From Burkholderiales bacterium (GTDB lineage: Bacteria > Pseudomonadota > Gammaproteobacteria > Burkholderiales > JAEUOS01), in assembly GCA_016790635.1 (NCBI GenBank), contig JAEUOR010000015.1, positions 1 to 47,928 on the forward strand: 47,928 nt of DNA, read 5' to 3'. Below are positions 1-8,737 of the stretch, one piece after another (position 1 is the first letter of the stretch; every line of letters starts with the position of its first letter). The notes under the pieces are model-generated. The model was not told the DNA's origin and made no database searches. It saw only the letters and a program-made list of their open reading frames with translations. Made by a program: the position numbers and the translations under genes.

Positions 1-672
1 GGATTGGCGGCGGTATCGGTCGAAGCCGAGACCATCGGCCTGATGCGCATTGTCGAACTGGTGCGCGCCACCGGGGCGCGCGTGCATTTGGCGCGCCTGT
101 CCTGCGCCCGCTCGGTCGAACTGGTGCGCGAGGCCAAGGCCGGCGGACTGGCGGTCACTTGCGACGTGGCTGCCCACCATGTGCATATGACCGAGGTGGA
201 CATCGGCTATTTCGACTCGCAATGTCGGGTCGTGCCGCCGTTCCGCGCACAGCGTGACCGGGATGCGCTGCGCGCGGGTCTTGTCGACGGCACCGTCGAC
301 GCGATCTGCTCTGATCACGCACCGGTTGACGAGGACGACAAGGCCCTGCCGTTCGGCGAGGCGGAGCCCGGTGTCAGCGCAGTCGAACTGTTGTTGCCGC
401 TGACCCTCAAGTGGGCCGGCGAGGCGGGCATCGACCTGGCCACCGCGCTCAAGCGCATCACCTGCGGCGCCGCCGACGCGCTGGCCATGCCCTACGGACG
501 CATGGTCGTCGGCGGACCGGCTGACCTGGCCCTGCTGGACCTGGACAGCTATTGGAAAGTGGCCCCCGACGCACTCGTCTCGCAGGGCAAGAACACGCCA
601 TTTGCCGGTTACGAGTTGCGCGGCCGCGTCGTCACGACGCTGGTTGCCGGCGGCGTCGTGCACGGCGAGTGA
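1..672 (+). CDS. pyrC: Dihydroorotase-family protein, C-terminal part (5' end outside window)
   Basis: The reading frame is open from base 1 and ends at TGA 670-672, so only about the last 223 residues are present. Dihydroorotase closes carbamoyl-aspartate to dihydroorotate in pyrimidine synthesis. The visible part holds the late half of the amidohydrolase barrel, with an AAHHVHMTE segment, VVPPFR, and the SDHAP motif carrying the catalytic aspartate, followed by the EPGVSAVELLLPLTLK block typical of the family. The C-terminus has the usual amidohydrolase GGPADLALLD strand. The N-terminal metal-binding HxH region is outside the window, so I cannot tell an active enzyme from the inactive PyrC' homologues that accompany PyrB; the retained SDHAP favours an active one. 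The next gene starts on a GTG inside its stop codon. Confidence 0.85.
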   Translation, partial: GLAAVSVEAETIGLMRIVELVRATGARVHLARLSCARSVELVREAKAGGLAVTCDVAAHHVHMTEVDIGYFDSQCRVVPPFRAQRDRDALRAGLVDGTVDAICSDHAPVDEDDKALPFGEAEPGVSAVELLLPLTLKWAGEAGIDLATALKRITCGAADALAMPYGRMVVGGPADLALLDLDSYWKVAPDALVSQGKNTPFAGYELRGRVVTTLVAGGVVHGE

Positions 673-1442
673 CCCGACCGACTCCACTCGGCCTGCGCGT
701 CCTGCGATTGTCGCGCATGGGATTGCATCTCCTGCGCGGACTGGGCACCCTTGCGTTCGTGTTCCCGCGCGTCGCGCAACGGCGGCGCGATGGCCTGATT
801 CGCGCCTGGGGCGCCAAGCTGTTGCGCATCTTCGCGGTGCGCCTCGTGGTCGATGCGCCGCCCGGATTCGACCTGCGCGCCGGCCGGCGCCTGTTGGTCG
901 GCAACCATGTCTCGTGGCTGGACATCTACGCCTTGCAGGCGGTGGTGGCGGCGCGTTTCGTCGCCAAGGCCGAACTGGCCACCTGGCCTGTGCTCGGGCG
1001 CCTCATCCGCCAGTCCGGCACCGTCTTCATCGAGCGTGCACGCCGCTCCGACACACGACGCATCAACCACACCATCGCTGCGCACCTGGCGGCCGAGGAG
1101 GTCATTGCGGTCTTTCCCGAGGGCACCACCAGCGACGGACGCGGGGTGCGGAAGTTCCATGCCAACCTGTTCCAGGCCGCCATCGAGGCCGACGCGGAGG
1201 TGGTCCCGTTCTGTCTGCGCTACCTGGACGCGCGCGGCAACTACAGCGCCGCGCCCGCCTACATTGACGATCTCACTTTCTGGCAGTCGATCCGGCGCGT
1301 ATTGCGCGAGCGCAGGCTGACCTGCGAGCTGACCGTGTTTGCGCCGCTCGAGAAAGCCGGCCGCACGCGTCGCGAACTGGCCGCTGCGGCCGAGCAGATG
1401 GTCGCTGAACGCCTGCGCGGGCACTCGCGGCAGGATCGATGA
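669..1442 (+). CDS. Lysophospholipid (1-acyl-glycerol-3-phosphate) acyltransferase family protein
   Basis: A PlsC-type acyltransferase of 257 residues that would transfer an acyl chain to a lysophospholipid at the inner membrane. The family motifs are in order: NHVSWLD (the HX4D catalytic motif, about residue 79), a VFIERARR segment, and FPEGTTSDG, the substrate-binding FPEG motif, about 60 residues later. I chose the GTG at 669 because it overlaps the dihydroorotase stop (GTGA) and gives a normal N-terminus; the longer frame from 552 would read through the previous gene. A hydrophobic N-terminal stretch (LHLLRGLGTLAFVF) could anchor it to the membrane. It ends 49 bases before the convergent apaH. 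It could also be an ornithine-lipid type (OlsA) acyltransferase. Confidence 0.88.
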   Translation: MTRPTPLGLRVLRLSRMGLHLLRGLGTLAFVFPRVAQRRRDGLIRAWGAKLLRIFAVRLVVDAPPGFDLRAGRRLLVGNHVSWLDIYALQAVVAARFVAKAELATWPVLGRLIRQSGTVFIERARRSDTRRINHTIAAHLAAEEVIAVFPEGTTSDGRGVRKFHANLFQAAIEADAEVVPFCLRYLDARGNYSAAPAYIDDLTFWQSIRRVLRERRLTCELTVFAPLEKAGRTRRELAAAAEQMVAERLRGHSRQDR

Positions 1443-1491
1443 CCAAAGCCGGGTTGGCGGCGGGACTGGGCTGCCGGCACGCCCCGCGCGG

Positions 1492-2313
1492 TCAAGCGGC
1501 CACGTTGCTGTAGCCCCGCGCACCCGCGAGGCAATCGACCTGCACCAGCTTGCGATCCGGCAGGCGCATCGCAGTGAGTTGCCGGCCCCACACGCAGCCG
1601 CTGTCGATCCCGCTCACGGCTTCGCCCAAAACCAGTCCGCGCGAGGCCCAGTGCCCGAAGATCACGTGATTCTTCGCGCTGGCGCGACCAGGCACGGCAT
1701 CCCAACTCAGGTAGCCCGGCGGCGCGCGGTCGGTCTTGGTGGCAAATTCCATTTGACCTTCGGGCGTGATGAAACGCATCCGCGTGAAGGCGTTGATAAG
1801 GACACGCAGTCGGTCGTGGCCGGCGAGTCTGTCGTGCCAGGCCAGCGGGTGGTTGCCGCGCATGCTGGCGAAGAGTGCGGGATCATGCAGGATGGCATGT
1901 TCGACCTCGCCCGCCAGCGCGCGCGCCCGTGCGGCGCTCCACTGCGGCAGGAGCCCAGCATGCACCAGAACATGCCTGCCTTCGACGTGTACCAATTTGC
2001 GGCCCGCCAGCCAGGTCAGAAGGACGTCGCGATCGGGCGCTCCCAGCACCTCCTGCATGGTGTCGCCGGGGTGCAGTTTGCCGTGGCCTGCGGCTGTGGC
2101 GAGCAGGAACAGGTCGTGGTTGCCCAGGACCACGGTGGCGGCATCGCCCAGCGAACGCACCAGGCGCAGGGTGTCGGCCGAGCGCGGACCGCGGTTGACC
2201 AGATCGCCGGTGAACCACAGTCGGTCGCGGCGCGCGTCGAAGTTGATGCGATCGAGCAGCAGGACCAGTTCGTCGTGGCAACCCTGCACGTCGCCGATTG
2301 CCCAGGTCGTCAT
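1492..2313 (-). CDS. apaH: Symmetrical bis(5'-nucleosyl)-tetraphosphatase ApaH
   Basis: This enzyme cleaves diadenosine tetraphosphate (Ap4A) to two ADP and can remove NpnN caps from RNA; it is cytoplasmic and metal-dependent. The 273 residues match the family length. The metallophosphoesterase motifs appear in order: AIGDVQGC at residue 5, GDLVNRGP near 40, GNHD near 65, and VHAGLLPQW near 117. The ApaH-specific C-terminal half follows, with TRMRFITPEG, then a FGHWASRGL motif and DSGCVWG near the end. Its ATG overlaps the stop of the upstream GT9 gene by four bases (ATGA), so it is probably translated with the two glycosyltransferases upstream. Confidence 0.96.
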   Translation of the reverse strand: MTTWAIGDVQGCHDELVLLLDRINFDARRDRLWFTGDLVNRGPRSADTLRLVRSLGDAATVVLGNHDLFLLATAAGHGKLHPGDTMQEVLGAPDRDVLLTWLAGRKLVHVEGRHVLVHAGLLPQWSAARARALAGEVEHAILHDPALFASMRGNHPLAWHDRLAGHDRLRVLINAFTRMRFITPEGQMEFATKTDRAPPGYLSWDAVPGRASAKNHVIFGHWASRGLVLGEAVSGIDSGCVWGRQLTAMRLPDRKLVQVDCLAGARGYSNVAA

Positions 2314-3371
2314 TCAGGTTCCGTTTGCAAGGGCTTGGCAAGCAGCGCTTCCATACGCGCGATCACCAGGTGGTCTGGCAGTTCGGTGACCGACCGGTCC
2401 GCCTCGAGGTAATCCGCGCGCGGCGCCCAGGGGCGCCAGTTGTCGGGATGCGGCGAGACATGGGTCTCGGCAAAGAGCGCCAGCACGCCGCCTGGCGACG
2501 CCGAAGCGAGGTGGGCGAGCCCGCCGTCCGGGAAGACCGAAAGCGCCGCGTGCCACACCACGCCCAGTGCTCCGCGCACGTCCTTAGGGTTGACGAAGGG
2601 ATGAAGCCAGGGCGGCGCATCCTCCAGGAGCGGACGCACGATCTCGTCATCACCGGGGTAGACGCGATCGTCCGCCGGCCCGGGTTGCCAGATGAGGACG
2701 CTGTCCAGTCCATGCGCTTCCTTCAGGTGTCGCGACCAGGCGATGATCTGCGCGGCGCCCGGCTTGCGCTTGACGCGTCGCGCATTGAGCCCGATGACGA
2801 CGAACCTGCCCGGCGCGAGGCCGGATTGCGCCAGCCAGGCCGCGCCCGCGTCCAGCCAGTGGCGGGCAAGGCGCAGGCGCGGGCGCGGCACCTGCGCCGG
2901 CATGCCGACGCCCAGCGGTTGCAGGAGGCGCAGGTTGGATTCGACCTCGTGCAGGGCGCGCTCGTACGGGACGGCGTCGGTCAAGCGCGTGAACACCGGG
3001 TCGTGCCCGTCCGGCCCACTGCCGGCAAAGGCGATGGTGCGCTGCGCGCCCAGGCGCAGGATGCGCCCTGCCGCGCGCGGGCTGACCACGCCACCCGCGG
3101 CTATGGCGAAATCGAAACGTTCGCGCTTCAAGGCCCGGATCTGCAGCCATTGTTGAACCACGGCCCAGGGCCTGAGCGTCGCGCCATGGCGCACGCGTGG
3201 ATAGACCCACAGGCGGTCGAGGTCGGTATTGCCGTCCAGTACCCAGGCGTTGTAGTCGTTGGCCAGCAGGTGGATCTGCGCGCCCGGCAGGCTGCGGCGC
3301 AGGTGCGCGAGCATCGGCGTGACCAGGAGCATGTCGCCGATCTTGTCGCGCTTCAGGATGACGACCTTCAT
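2310..3371 (-). CDS. Glycosyltransferase family 9 (heptosyltransferase-like)
   Basis: A GT-B fold enzyme of the ADP-heptose:LPS heptosyltransferase family, expected to add a sugar to lipopolysaccharide core on the cytoplasmic face. The N-terminus MKVVILKRDKIGDMLLVTP is the classic GT9 opening, which fixes the start at 3371; the frame extends further upstream but that part lies inside the previous gene. The C-terminal half has the nucleotide-sugar region FPDGGLAHLASAS followed by LALFAETHVSP, where family members usually show D-G-HlA and lfG-t-P. Start and stop overlap both neighbours by ATGA. Donor and acceptor cannot be read from the sequence. Confidence 0.88.
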   Translation of the reverse strand: MKVVILKRDKIGDMLLVTPMLAHLRRSLPGAQIHLLANDYNAWVLDGNTDLDRLWVYPRVRHGATLRPWAVVQQWLQIRALKRERFDFAIAAGGVVSPRAAGRILRLGAQRTIAFAGSGPDGHDPVFTRLTDAVPYERALHEVESNLRLLQPLGVGMPAQVPRPRLRLARHWLDAGAAWLAQSGLAPGRFVVIGLNARRVKRKPGAAQIIAWSRHLKEAHGLDSVLIWQPGPADDRVYPGDDEIVRPLLEDAPPWLHPFVNPKDVRGALGVVWHAALSVFPDGGLAHLASASPGGVLALFAETHVSPHPDNWRPWAPRADYLEADRSVTELPDHLVIARMEALLAKPLQTEPE

Positions 3372-4411
3372 CGCGGGCTCAGGTCGGCGACCTGTGTCAG
3401 CGCCGCCGCCGGCAAGGCGCGCAAGGGGCAGGCAGGCGGGGTTTCGTCGATGCGGGTGGTGCTGGCGGCACCGCACCACGCCGCCACATTGGCGTGCAGG
3501 CACAGGGGCCGACGGCAGGATTTCTCTTCGCAGTGCGCATCGCCCAGTGCCGCCAGGCGATGCACCTGCGCATTGCCCTGCGCGGGCAGGATGATCTTGT
3601 GCGGCTGGGTCGGGCCGAAGAACACCGTCGCCGGCAGGTCCATGGCCACGGCGAGGTGATAGAGGCCGGTGTCGGTGCCGTACCAGGCGGCCAGGGCCGT
3701 GTACTCACGCACCAGGTCGCCCAGATCAGCAAAAGTGGTGAAGGTGCAGTGCGAAGGGAGTGGCGTGCGCATGAGTTCCGCAACGCCAGCGTTGCGCGGG
3801 TTGACGAAGACGCGCACAGGCAGGCCCGGATGGCGGCGTCGCACGGATTCGATCAGGCAGAGCAGTGTCGGCGCGTCCAGGTTGCGGCGCGCTTCGTCGG
3901 CGATCGGCACCACGCCGATGCCCGGGGGCAGCGCGGCTATTTCGCGGCGCCGTGCCAGGCTCGGGATGCAGAGCTTGGTCGGTGCGACGAACGTGGGCTC
4001 GAAAGCGCGCACGGTGCAGGCCGCGGGGTCGACCAGTTCGTGGTCGGCAGGCAGGGTCGCCGCCTCGAAGATCGTCGGCGCGAAACGGGCCGTCCAGGCC
4101 AGCTTGCGGCGTGCCTTGACCATTTGCCCGATGCGCCGTATCGGCGCGCCCGAGCCCCATAGCACCGCGAGGACGTCGAATTCCGGCTCGGCCAGGCGCA
4201 GCCACGCCAGGCGCAGCATCATGCCGATGCGGCTGTTGAAACCGATCACGCGTAATCCGGCTTCGCCCGCGAAAAGGCGTGCATAGTCAGAGCGCGTGAA
4301 GAGGGTGACGTCGTCCCCGGGGTGGGCGTCGGCGTAGGCGCGCACGCACTGGAAACTGATCAGGGTGTCGCCGAGCTTGCTGCGGATGGCGAAGAGGATG
4401 CGACGGGGCAA
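3368..4411 (-). CDS. Glycosyltransferase family 9 (heptosyltransferase-like)
   Basis: A second GT9-type protein, 347 residues, first gene of a three-gene minus-strand unit. The N-terminal RILFAIRSKLGDTLISFQ matches the GT9 acceptor-side motif and the C-terminal half has WYGTDTGLYHLAVAMDLP followed by FFGPTQPHK, the conserved donor-binding region. The start is a TTG; no in-frame ATG or GTG lies nearer to the conserved first strand, and the ribosome binding site is weak. The C-terminus carries a cysteine-rich tail (CEEKSCRRPLCL, CGAA), common in this family and perhaps metal-binding. It diverges from the O-antigen-ligase-like gene across a 96-base gap. Confidence 0.87.
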   Translation of the reverse strand: MPRRILFAIRSKLGDTLISFQCVRAYADAHPGDDVTLFTRSDYARLFAGEAGLRVIGFNSRIGMMLRLAWLRLAEPEFDVLAVLWGSGAPIRRIGQMVKARRKLAWTARFAPTIFEAATLPADHELVDPAACTVRAFEPTFVAPTKLCIPSLARRREIAALPPGIGVVPIADEARRNLDAPTLLCLIESVRRRHPGLPVRVFVNPRNAGVAELMRTPLPSHCTFTTFADLGDLVREYTALAAWYGTDTGLYHLAVAMDLPATVFFGPTQPHKIILPAQGNAQVHRLAALGDAHCEEKSCRRPLCLHANVAAWCGAASTTRIDETPPACPLRALPAAALTQVADLSPR

Positions 4412-4471
4412 GACGCGGCTTTCGGGCGGGACGGGGCCAGTCGCCCATGCAAGTCACACTAGGGCGGCTCG

Positions 4472-4477
4472 TATAAT
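4472..4477 (+). promoter_or_regulatory. Putative -10 element for the ligase-like gene
   Basis: A perfect TATAAT lies 30 bases before the ATG at 4508 in the 96-base divergent gap (4412-4507). No convincing -35 hexamer is seen at 16-18 bases upstream, so the promoter may need an activator. The AT-rich block also reads GATAAT on the minus strand and might serve the divergent GT9 gene. Confidence 0.4.
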
Positions 4478-4507
4478 TATCGCTTCCTCGTCGCCCGCGC
4501 TCCCTCA

Positions 4508-5740
4508 ATGCGTGCCATCCTCGGGCGCGACCTGCGCTTCCCGCTCGAATTTGCCCTGCTTGTCGCTCTGGCGCTGGTACTGCCGTTGCGCGAGGCGCCC
4601 AAGAACCTGCTGTGGATCGCCTATTTGCTGGCGTGGCTGGTCAATCGCTCACGCACGCGCGACTTCGGCCCGCGACTGGACCGGTTCGACCTGATCGCGC
4701 TGGCCATTCTCGCCAGCGCCTACCTGGCCGCGGCATTCGCCGGCATCAAGCGCGGCGACGGCAACGAGTGGATCGCGGTCAACGATCTGGTGCGCTACCT
4801 GAGCCTGTTTCTGGTGGTGCGCCGCGCTGGCTACGCCGAAAGCGCCCGCATGTGCGTAGTGGGCGCGCTGGTCGCCTCGGCATCGCTCGCTACACTGGAG
4901 GCGTGGTGGAACTGGCGCATCGCCGGCACGCGCAAGGCGCTGGAGCTGGCCTCGGTCGGGCACCTGAACCACAGCGCGATCTACCTGGTGATCTGCGTCG
5001 GCGCAGCGCTGGGGCTGGCGCTGGCCTTGTGGAGGAGCGCCTCTCCGGCTCTGCGGGTGGCGCTGGCGGCGGCGATCGCGCTGCTGCTTACCGCGCTCTT
5101 CCTGGGCGGCAGCCGTGGCGCGCTCCTGGCCGGCGTGCCGCTGGTACTCGGGCTTGCGTTTATTGCCGCGACGCGCGCCGGCTACGGACGTGGCGCCTGG
5201 GCCGCCGTGCTGGCCGCGCTCTTGGCCGCGATCGCGTTCGGCGGGACCGAGGCGATCCAGCGTCATTTCGAATTCGCCGGAATCGACAACACCACCGCTC
5301 AGCGGGACCGTATCTGGAATCGTGGGTTGGCCGCCTGGCAAGGCTCGCGCTGGTTCGGCGTGGGACTGGACAACTACGGTCACTTCGACGAGCGGCAACT
5401 CGAGGCCTGGGTTGCGGAGCAGGGGCGCACGTACGCCGCACGTGATTACGCCCGGGCCCCGCACGGCCACAGCCTGTATGTCAATACCCTGGTCGAGCGC
5501 GGGATCGTCGGTGCCTGCGCGCTAGCGGCTCTCCTGATCGCCTGGGGCGTGGCGCTGGCGCGCGCACGCCCGGACTTCGCCACCGCCGGGCCGCCGGTCG
5601 CCTTGTGGTGCGCGTCGCTTGCGGCCTGGTGGACCACGGTTTCCGTCGGGGTGGTCAACACCACGCTGCATCACGAGCATGCCCTGCTCGCTTGTCTGTG
5701 CCTGGCCCTGTGGCTGGACCGCGAACGGCCTCCCACGTGA
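4508..5740 (+). CDS. O-antigen ligase / polymerase (Wzy_C) family membrane protein
   Basis: A polytopic membrane protein of 410 residues with many hydrophobic helices, interrupted by one large polar, probably periplasmic loop near residues 245-325. That loop carries RDRIWNRGLAAWQGSRWFGV and then GHSLYVNTLVERGIVGA, the H-sl--nt--E-G--G pattern of the O-antigen ligase/WaaL and Wzy_C family. WaaL transfers undecaprenyl-linked O-antigen to lipid A-core in the periplasm. Its position between three GT9 core-type genes favours ligase over polymerase, but the two are hard to separate by sequence. The following GT9 gene starts on a GTG that overlaps this stop. Confidence 0.82.
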   Translation: MRAILGRDLRFPLEFALLVALALVLPLREAPKNLLWIAYLLAWLVNRSRTRDFGPRLDRFDLIALAILASAYLAAAFAGIKRGDGNEWIAVNDLVRYLSLFLVVRRAGYAESARMCVVGALVASASLATLEAWWNWRIAGTRKALELASVGHLNHSAIYLVICVGAALGLALALWRSASPALRVALAAAIALLLTALFLGGSRGALLAGVPLVLGLAFIAATRAGYGRGAWAAVLAALLAAIAFGGTEAIQRHFEFAGIDNTTAQRDRIWNRGLAAWQGSRWFGVGLDNYGHFDERQLEAWVAEQGRTYAARDYARAPHGHSLYVNTLVERGIVGACALAALLIAWGVALARARPDFATAGPPVALWCASLAAWWTTVSVGVVNTTLHHEHALLACLCLALWLDRERPPT

Positions 5741-6771
5741 AGGACCCGCAGCGCATCCTCATCATCCGTCGCGACAATATCGGCGACCTGGTCCTGACCA
5801 CGCCGCTCATCGGCGCGCTGCGGCGGCGTTATCCGCAGGCGTGGATCGCGGTGCTGGCCAACTCGTACAACGCGCCGGTGCTGGACGGCCATCCCGATCT
5901 GGATGCTGTCTTCGCCTATGACAAGGCCAAGCACCGGCCGGAGCGGTCGCGCCTGTTGGTCAATGTCGGCACGGCCCGCCTGCTGCTGCGCCTGCGCCGG
6001 ATGCGCATCGATCTGGCTATCCTGGCGGGCGCCGGTGTGCAGCACGAGGCGGCGCGCCTGGCGCGCTGGATCGCTCCGCGCGAGACCCTGGGCTTTGTCG
6101 AGCGGGGGCAGCCGACCTTGGTCAGCCTCCCTGTCAACGCGGGTGGTGGCGCAGCGCTGCACGCCGCTCAAGACATTTTTCGCCTCGGCGCGCCGCTTCG
6201 CCTCGAAGGCGATCCGGGCCCCTGCCGCCTGGCCCCCGATGCAGGCGAGCGCGAGCGCTGCCGTGCCGCGCTGGCCGCTGCCGGTTGCTCCGGGCAGCGG
6301 GTCGTCGCCGTGCACCTGAGCGCTCGGCGGCCGGCCCAGCGTTGGCCCGCGCAAAGCTTTGTCGAACTCATCGAAGGGCTGGCGCGCGACGCCGGGCTCT
6401 TTTTTGTGCTGCTCTGGTCACCCGGTCCGGCTGAGGATCCTCGTCATCCGGGCGATGATGCCAAGGCCGCGCAGGTGGTCGCGGGACTCGACGGCAAGGC
6501 ACCGATCCTCGCCTGGCCGACTGCAAGCTTGGCGGCACTCAATGGGGCGCTTGCGTGCGCGGACCTGATGGTCTGTGCCGACGGCGGCGCGATGCATGTG
6601 GCTGCGGGCCTCGGAGTTCCGGTCGTGGCCCTGTTCGGCGATTCGCCTGCGGAGCGCTGGCGTCCCTGGGGCGTGCGGCATCTCGTGGTGCAGGCGCCGG
6701 GCGGCGAAGTGCCTGCACTGGGTGTGACAGCGGTCGCGGAGGCAGTGAAGACGCTCCTGGGAAGTCGCTGA
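5737..6771 (+). CDS. Glycosyltransferase family 9 (heptosyltransferase-like)
   Basis: Third GT9 protein of the window, 344 residues, on the opposite strand to the other two. It begins RILIIRRDNIGDLVLTTP, the family signature, from a GTG at 5737 that overlaps the ligase-like stop (GTGA); the upstream extension to 5605 lies inside that gene. The C-terminal half has CADGGAMHVAAGLGVPVVAL and FGDSPAERWRPWG, the donor-binding block. It shares the phrase ANSYNAPVLDGHPDLD with the protein at 2310-3371 (ANDYNAWVLDGNTDLD), so these two are closer to each other than to the GT9 at 3368. It converges on the next gene with seven bases between stops. Confidence 0.89.
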   Translation: MKDPQRILIIRRDNIGDLVLTTPLIGALRRRYPQAWIAVLANSYNAPVLDGHPDLDAVFAYDKAKHRPERSRLLVNVGTARLLLRLRRMRIDLAILAGAGVQHEAARLARWIAPRETLGFVERGQPTLVSLPVNAGGGAALHAAQDIFRLGAPLRLEGDPGPCRLAPDAGERERCRAALAAAGCSGQRVVAVHLSARRPAQRWPAQSFVELIEGLARDAGLFFVLLWSPGPAEDPRHPGDDAKAAQVVAGLDGKAPILAWPTASLAALNGALACADLMVCADGGAMHVAAGLGVPVVALFGDSPAERWRPWGVRHLVVQAPGGEVPALGVTAVAEAVKTLLGSR

Positions 6772-6778
6772 CTTGCCT

Positions 6779-8662
6779 TCAAGCCGCCGCGCGCAACGCA
6801 GTGGGAGTGACCGCGGGCTTGTATTCCGGCAGACGTCGGGCCAGTTCGGCGCGCACCTCGGAAGGGTCGATCGGCGCGCGCGCGATCCACGCGAGCAGGT
6901 CCTCGCGCCAGGCCGCAGCCGGTGGCGGCGCGGGTCGGGCGATGCGCAGCTTTGCGTGGGGCGTGGCCTGCGAGGTCTCGTTGTCGGCCAGTAGTTCCTC
7001 GAAAAGTTTTTCACCCGGCCGCAGGCCGGTGTACTCGATACGGATCTCGTCTTCGGCAAGTCCCGAGAGGCGGATCATCTCGCGTGCGAGTTCGACGATT
7101 TTCACCGGTTCACCCATATCGAGGACAAAGATCTCCCCGCCGCGCCCCATGAGCGCGGCCTGCAAAACCAGTTGCGCGGCCTCGGGGATCGACATGAAGT
7201 AGCGCACGATGTCCGGGTGCGTGACGGTGACCGGCCCTCCGGCGGCGATTTGCTCGCGAAACTTCGGAATGACACTGCCGGTCGATCCGAGCACATTGCC
7301 AAAGCGGACCATCACGAAGCGCGTCGTATCGGGTGCAACGCTTTCGGCGTCGAGGCTCTGACAAACCAGTTCGGCCAGGCGCTTGGAGGCACCCATCACG
7401 TTGGTCGGATTGACCGCTTTGTCGGTCGAGATCAACACGAACTTGTCGACCTTGGCGTCGATTGACGCGCGCGCCAAGCTGGCGGTGCCGGCAACGTTGT
7501 TGGCGAGCGCCTCGCGCGCATTCTCGTTTTCCATCAGCGGTACATGCTTGTAGGCAGCTGCATGGAAGACCACTGCCGGGCGCCAGCGCGCCATCACTTC
7601 TCGCATATGGGCGGCATCGCGGACGTCACCGACGACGCAGACGTACTCCGGACCGCCCGACTTCCGGGCAAATTCCTGTTCGATATTGTAGAGCGCGAAT
7701 TCGCTGCTATCGACCAGCACCATGAGGCCGGGCGAGAAACGGGCAATCTGGCGCACCAATTCCGAGCCGATCGAGCCGCCAGCGCCGGAAACGAGCACAG
7801 TGCGGTTTGCGATGAGCCCGGTCAGGCCGGCGCTGTCGAGCTGCACGGGATCGCGGCCAAGCAGATCGTCGAGCTCGACCTTGCGGATCGCGGAGACCTG
7901 CACCCGGCCGCTCATGAGGTCGTCGAAAGCAGGGATGGTCAGCACCGTCAGACCGGCCGCGCGGCATGTCTCGACGACGCGCCGGCGTTCGTGATGGGTT
8001 GCCTCCGGCCGTGCCAAGATGACGTGAGTCGCCGAAAGCCGCGCTGCCTCGTCGGCGAGTGTCGCCAGTGTTCCCACGACGCGCGCGTCGTGCACCACAC
8101 GGCCAGCCAGCCGGGGGTCGTCGTCAATGAGGCCGACGATACGCCACTCGGCCGAGCGCGACAGTTCCTTGACCAGAGTAACCGCGGCGTCTCCGGTACC
8201 CACGACCAGCACCGGCGCACCCTGCGACAGGATGGCGCCGAACTGGCGATGCTCCTTCCAAGATCGGTAGGCGAAGCGGCTCCCTCCCATGATGAGGAGC
8301 AGCAGCATGGGCTCGAGCAGGAATGTCGAGCGCGGGATACCGACATTCAGGCCCAGCATCATCAGAACGAAAGGCCCCGCCAGGGCGCCGGTTGCGACCG
8401 CAAAGACGATACGGCGCAAGTCAGGCAGCGAGGCATAGCGCCATACTCCCTGGTACAGGCCGAAGGCCTGGCAGGCCCAGGCCTGGATCGGGACGCAAAC
8501 CACCGCGGCGCGCAGGAGTCCGGGAACGAATTCCTCCGGGATCGACAGGTTCAGGCGCAGCCAGAAGGCAAGGGCCCAGGCGAGCAGGGCTGCGCAGACG
8601 TCATGGGTCGCTGCTAGAAGTGAAAGGGGATTCATCCCCAAGAAGGTGGCAGGGCGCTTCAT
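6779..8662 (-). CDS. Membrane-bound nucleotide-sugar 4,6-dehydratase (WbpM/CapD/FlmA type)
   Basis: A 627-residue protein of the large 4,6-dehydratase group, which converts UDP-GlcNAc to the 4-keto-6-deoxy intermediate used for QuiNAc, FucNAc or bacillosamine-type sugars. The first 130 residues hold four or five membrane helices, followed by a CoA-binding-like Rossmann domain and then the SDR catalytic domain with GAGGSIGSELVRQI. The catalytic segment reads STDKAVNPTNVMGASKR: methionine stands where most SDRs have tyrosine, the Ser-Met-Lys arrangement known from WbpM. The C-terminal GLRPGEKLFEELL is also typical. It is the last gene of a long minus-strand series and is separated by 75 bases from the next one upstream. 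Confidence 0.93.
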   Translation of the reverse strand: MKRPATFLGMNPLSLLAATHDVCAALLAWALAFWLRLNLSIPEEFVPGLLRAAVVCVPIQAWACQAFGLYQGVWRYASLPDLRRIVFAVATGALAGPFVLMMLGLNVGIPRSTFLLEPMLLLLIMGGSRFAYRSWKEHRQFGAILSQGAPVLVVGTGDAAVTLVKELSRSAEWRIVGLIDDDPRLAGRVVHDARVVGTLATLADEAARLSATHVILARPEATHHERRRVVETCRAAGLTVLTIPAFDDLMSGRVQVSAIRKVELDDLLGRDPVQLDSAGLTGLIANRTVLVSGAGGSIGSELVRQIARFSPGLMVLVDSSEFALYNIEQEFARKSGGPEYVCVVGDVRDAAHMREVMARWRPAVVFHAAAYKHVPLMENENAREALANNVAGTASLARASIDAKVDKFVLISTDKAVNPTNVMGASKRLAELVCQSLDAESVAPDTTRFVMVRFGNVLGSTGSVIPKFREQIAAGGPVTVTHPDIVRYFMSIPEAAQLVLQAALMGRGGEIFVLDMGEPVKIVELAREMIRLSGLAEDEIRIEYTGLRPGEKLFEELLADNETSQATPHAKLRIARPAPPPAAAWREDLLAWIARAPIDPSEVRAELARRLPEYKPAVTPTALRAAA

Positions 8663-8737
8663 TGTGCAACGATGCCGACACCCAGGCTGGCGCGATGCAA
8701 TGGCACCAACCTGGCTCGTGTCGCCGCGAGCCGCAGA

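Noticed and set aside
1443..1491. Terminator between the acyltransferase gene and apaH
   Set aside because: GCCGG and CCGGC can pair, but the loop is over 20 bases and no T-run follows.
6760..6777. Small stem-loop at the convergent stops of the GT9 and 4,6-dehydratase genes, considered as a two-way terminator
   Set aside because: AAGTC-GCT-GACTT pairs over five bases plus two more after a bulge, but no T-run follows on either strand, and the stem is too weak to call.
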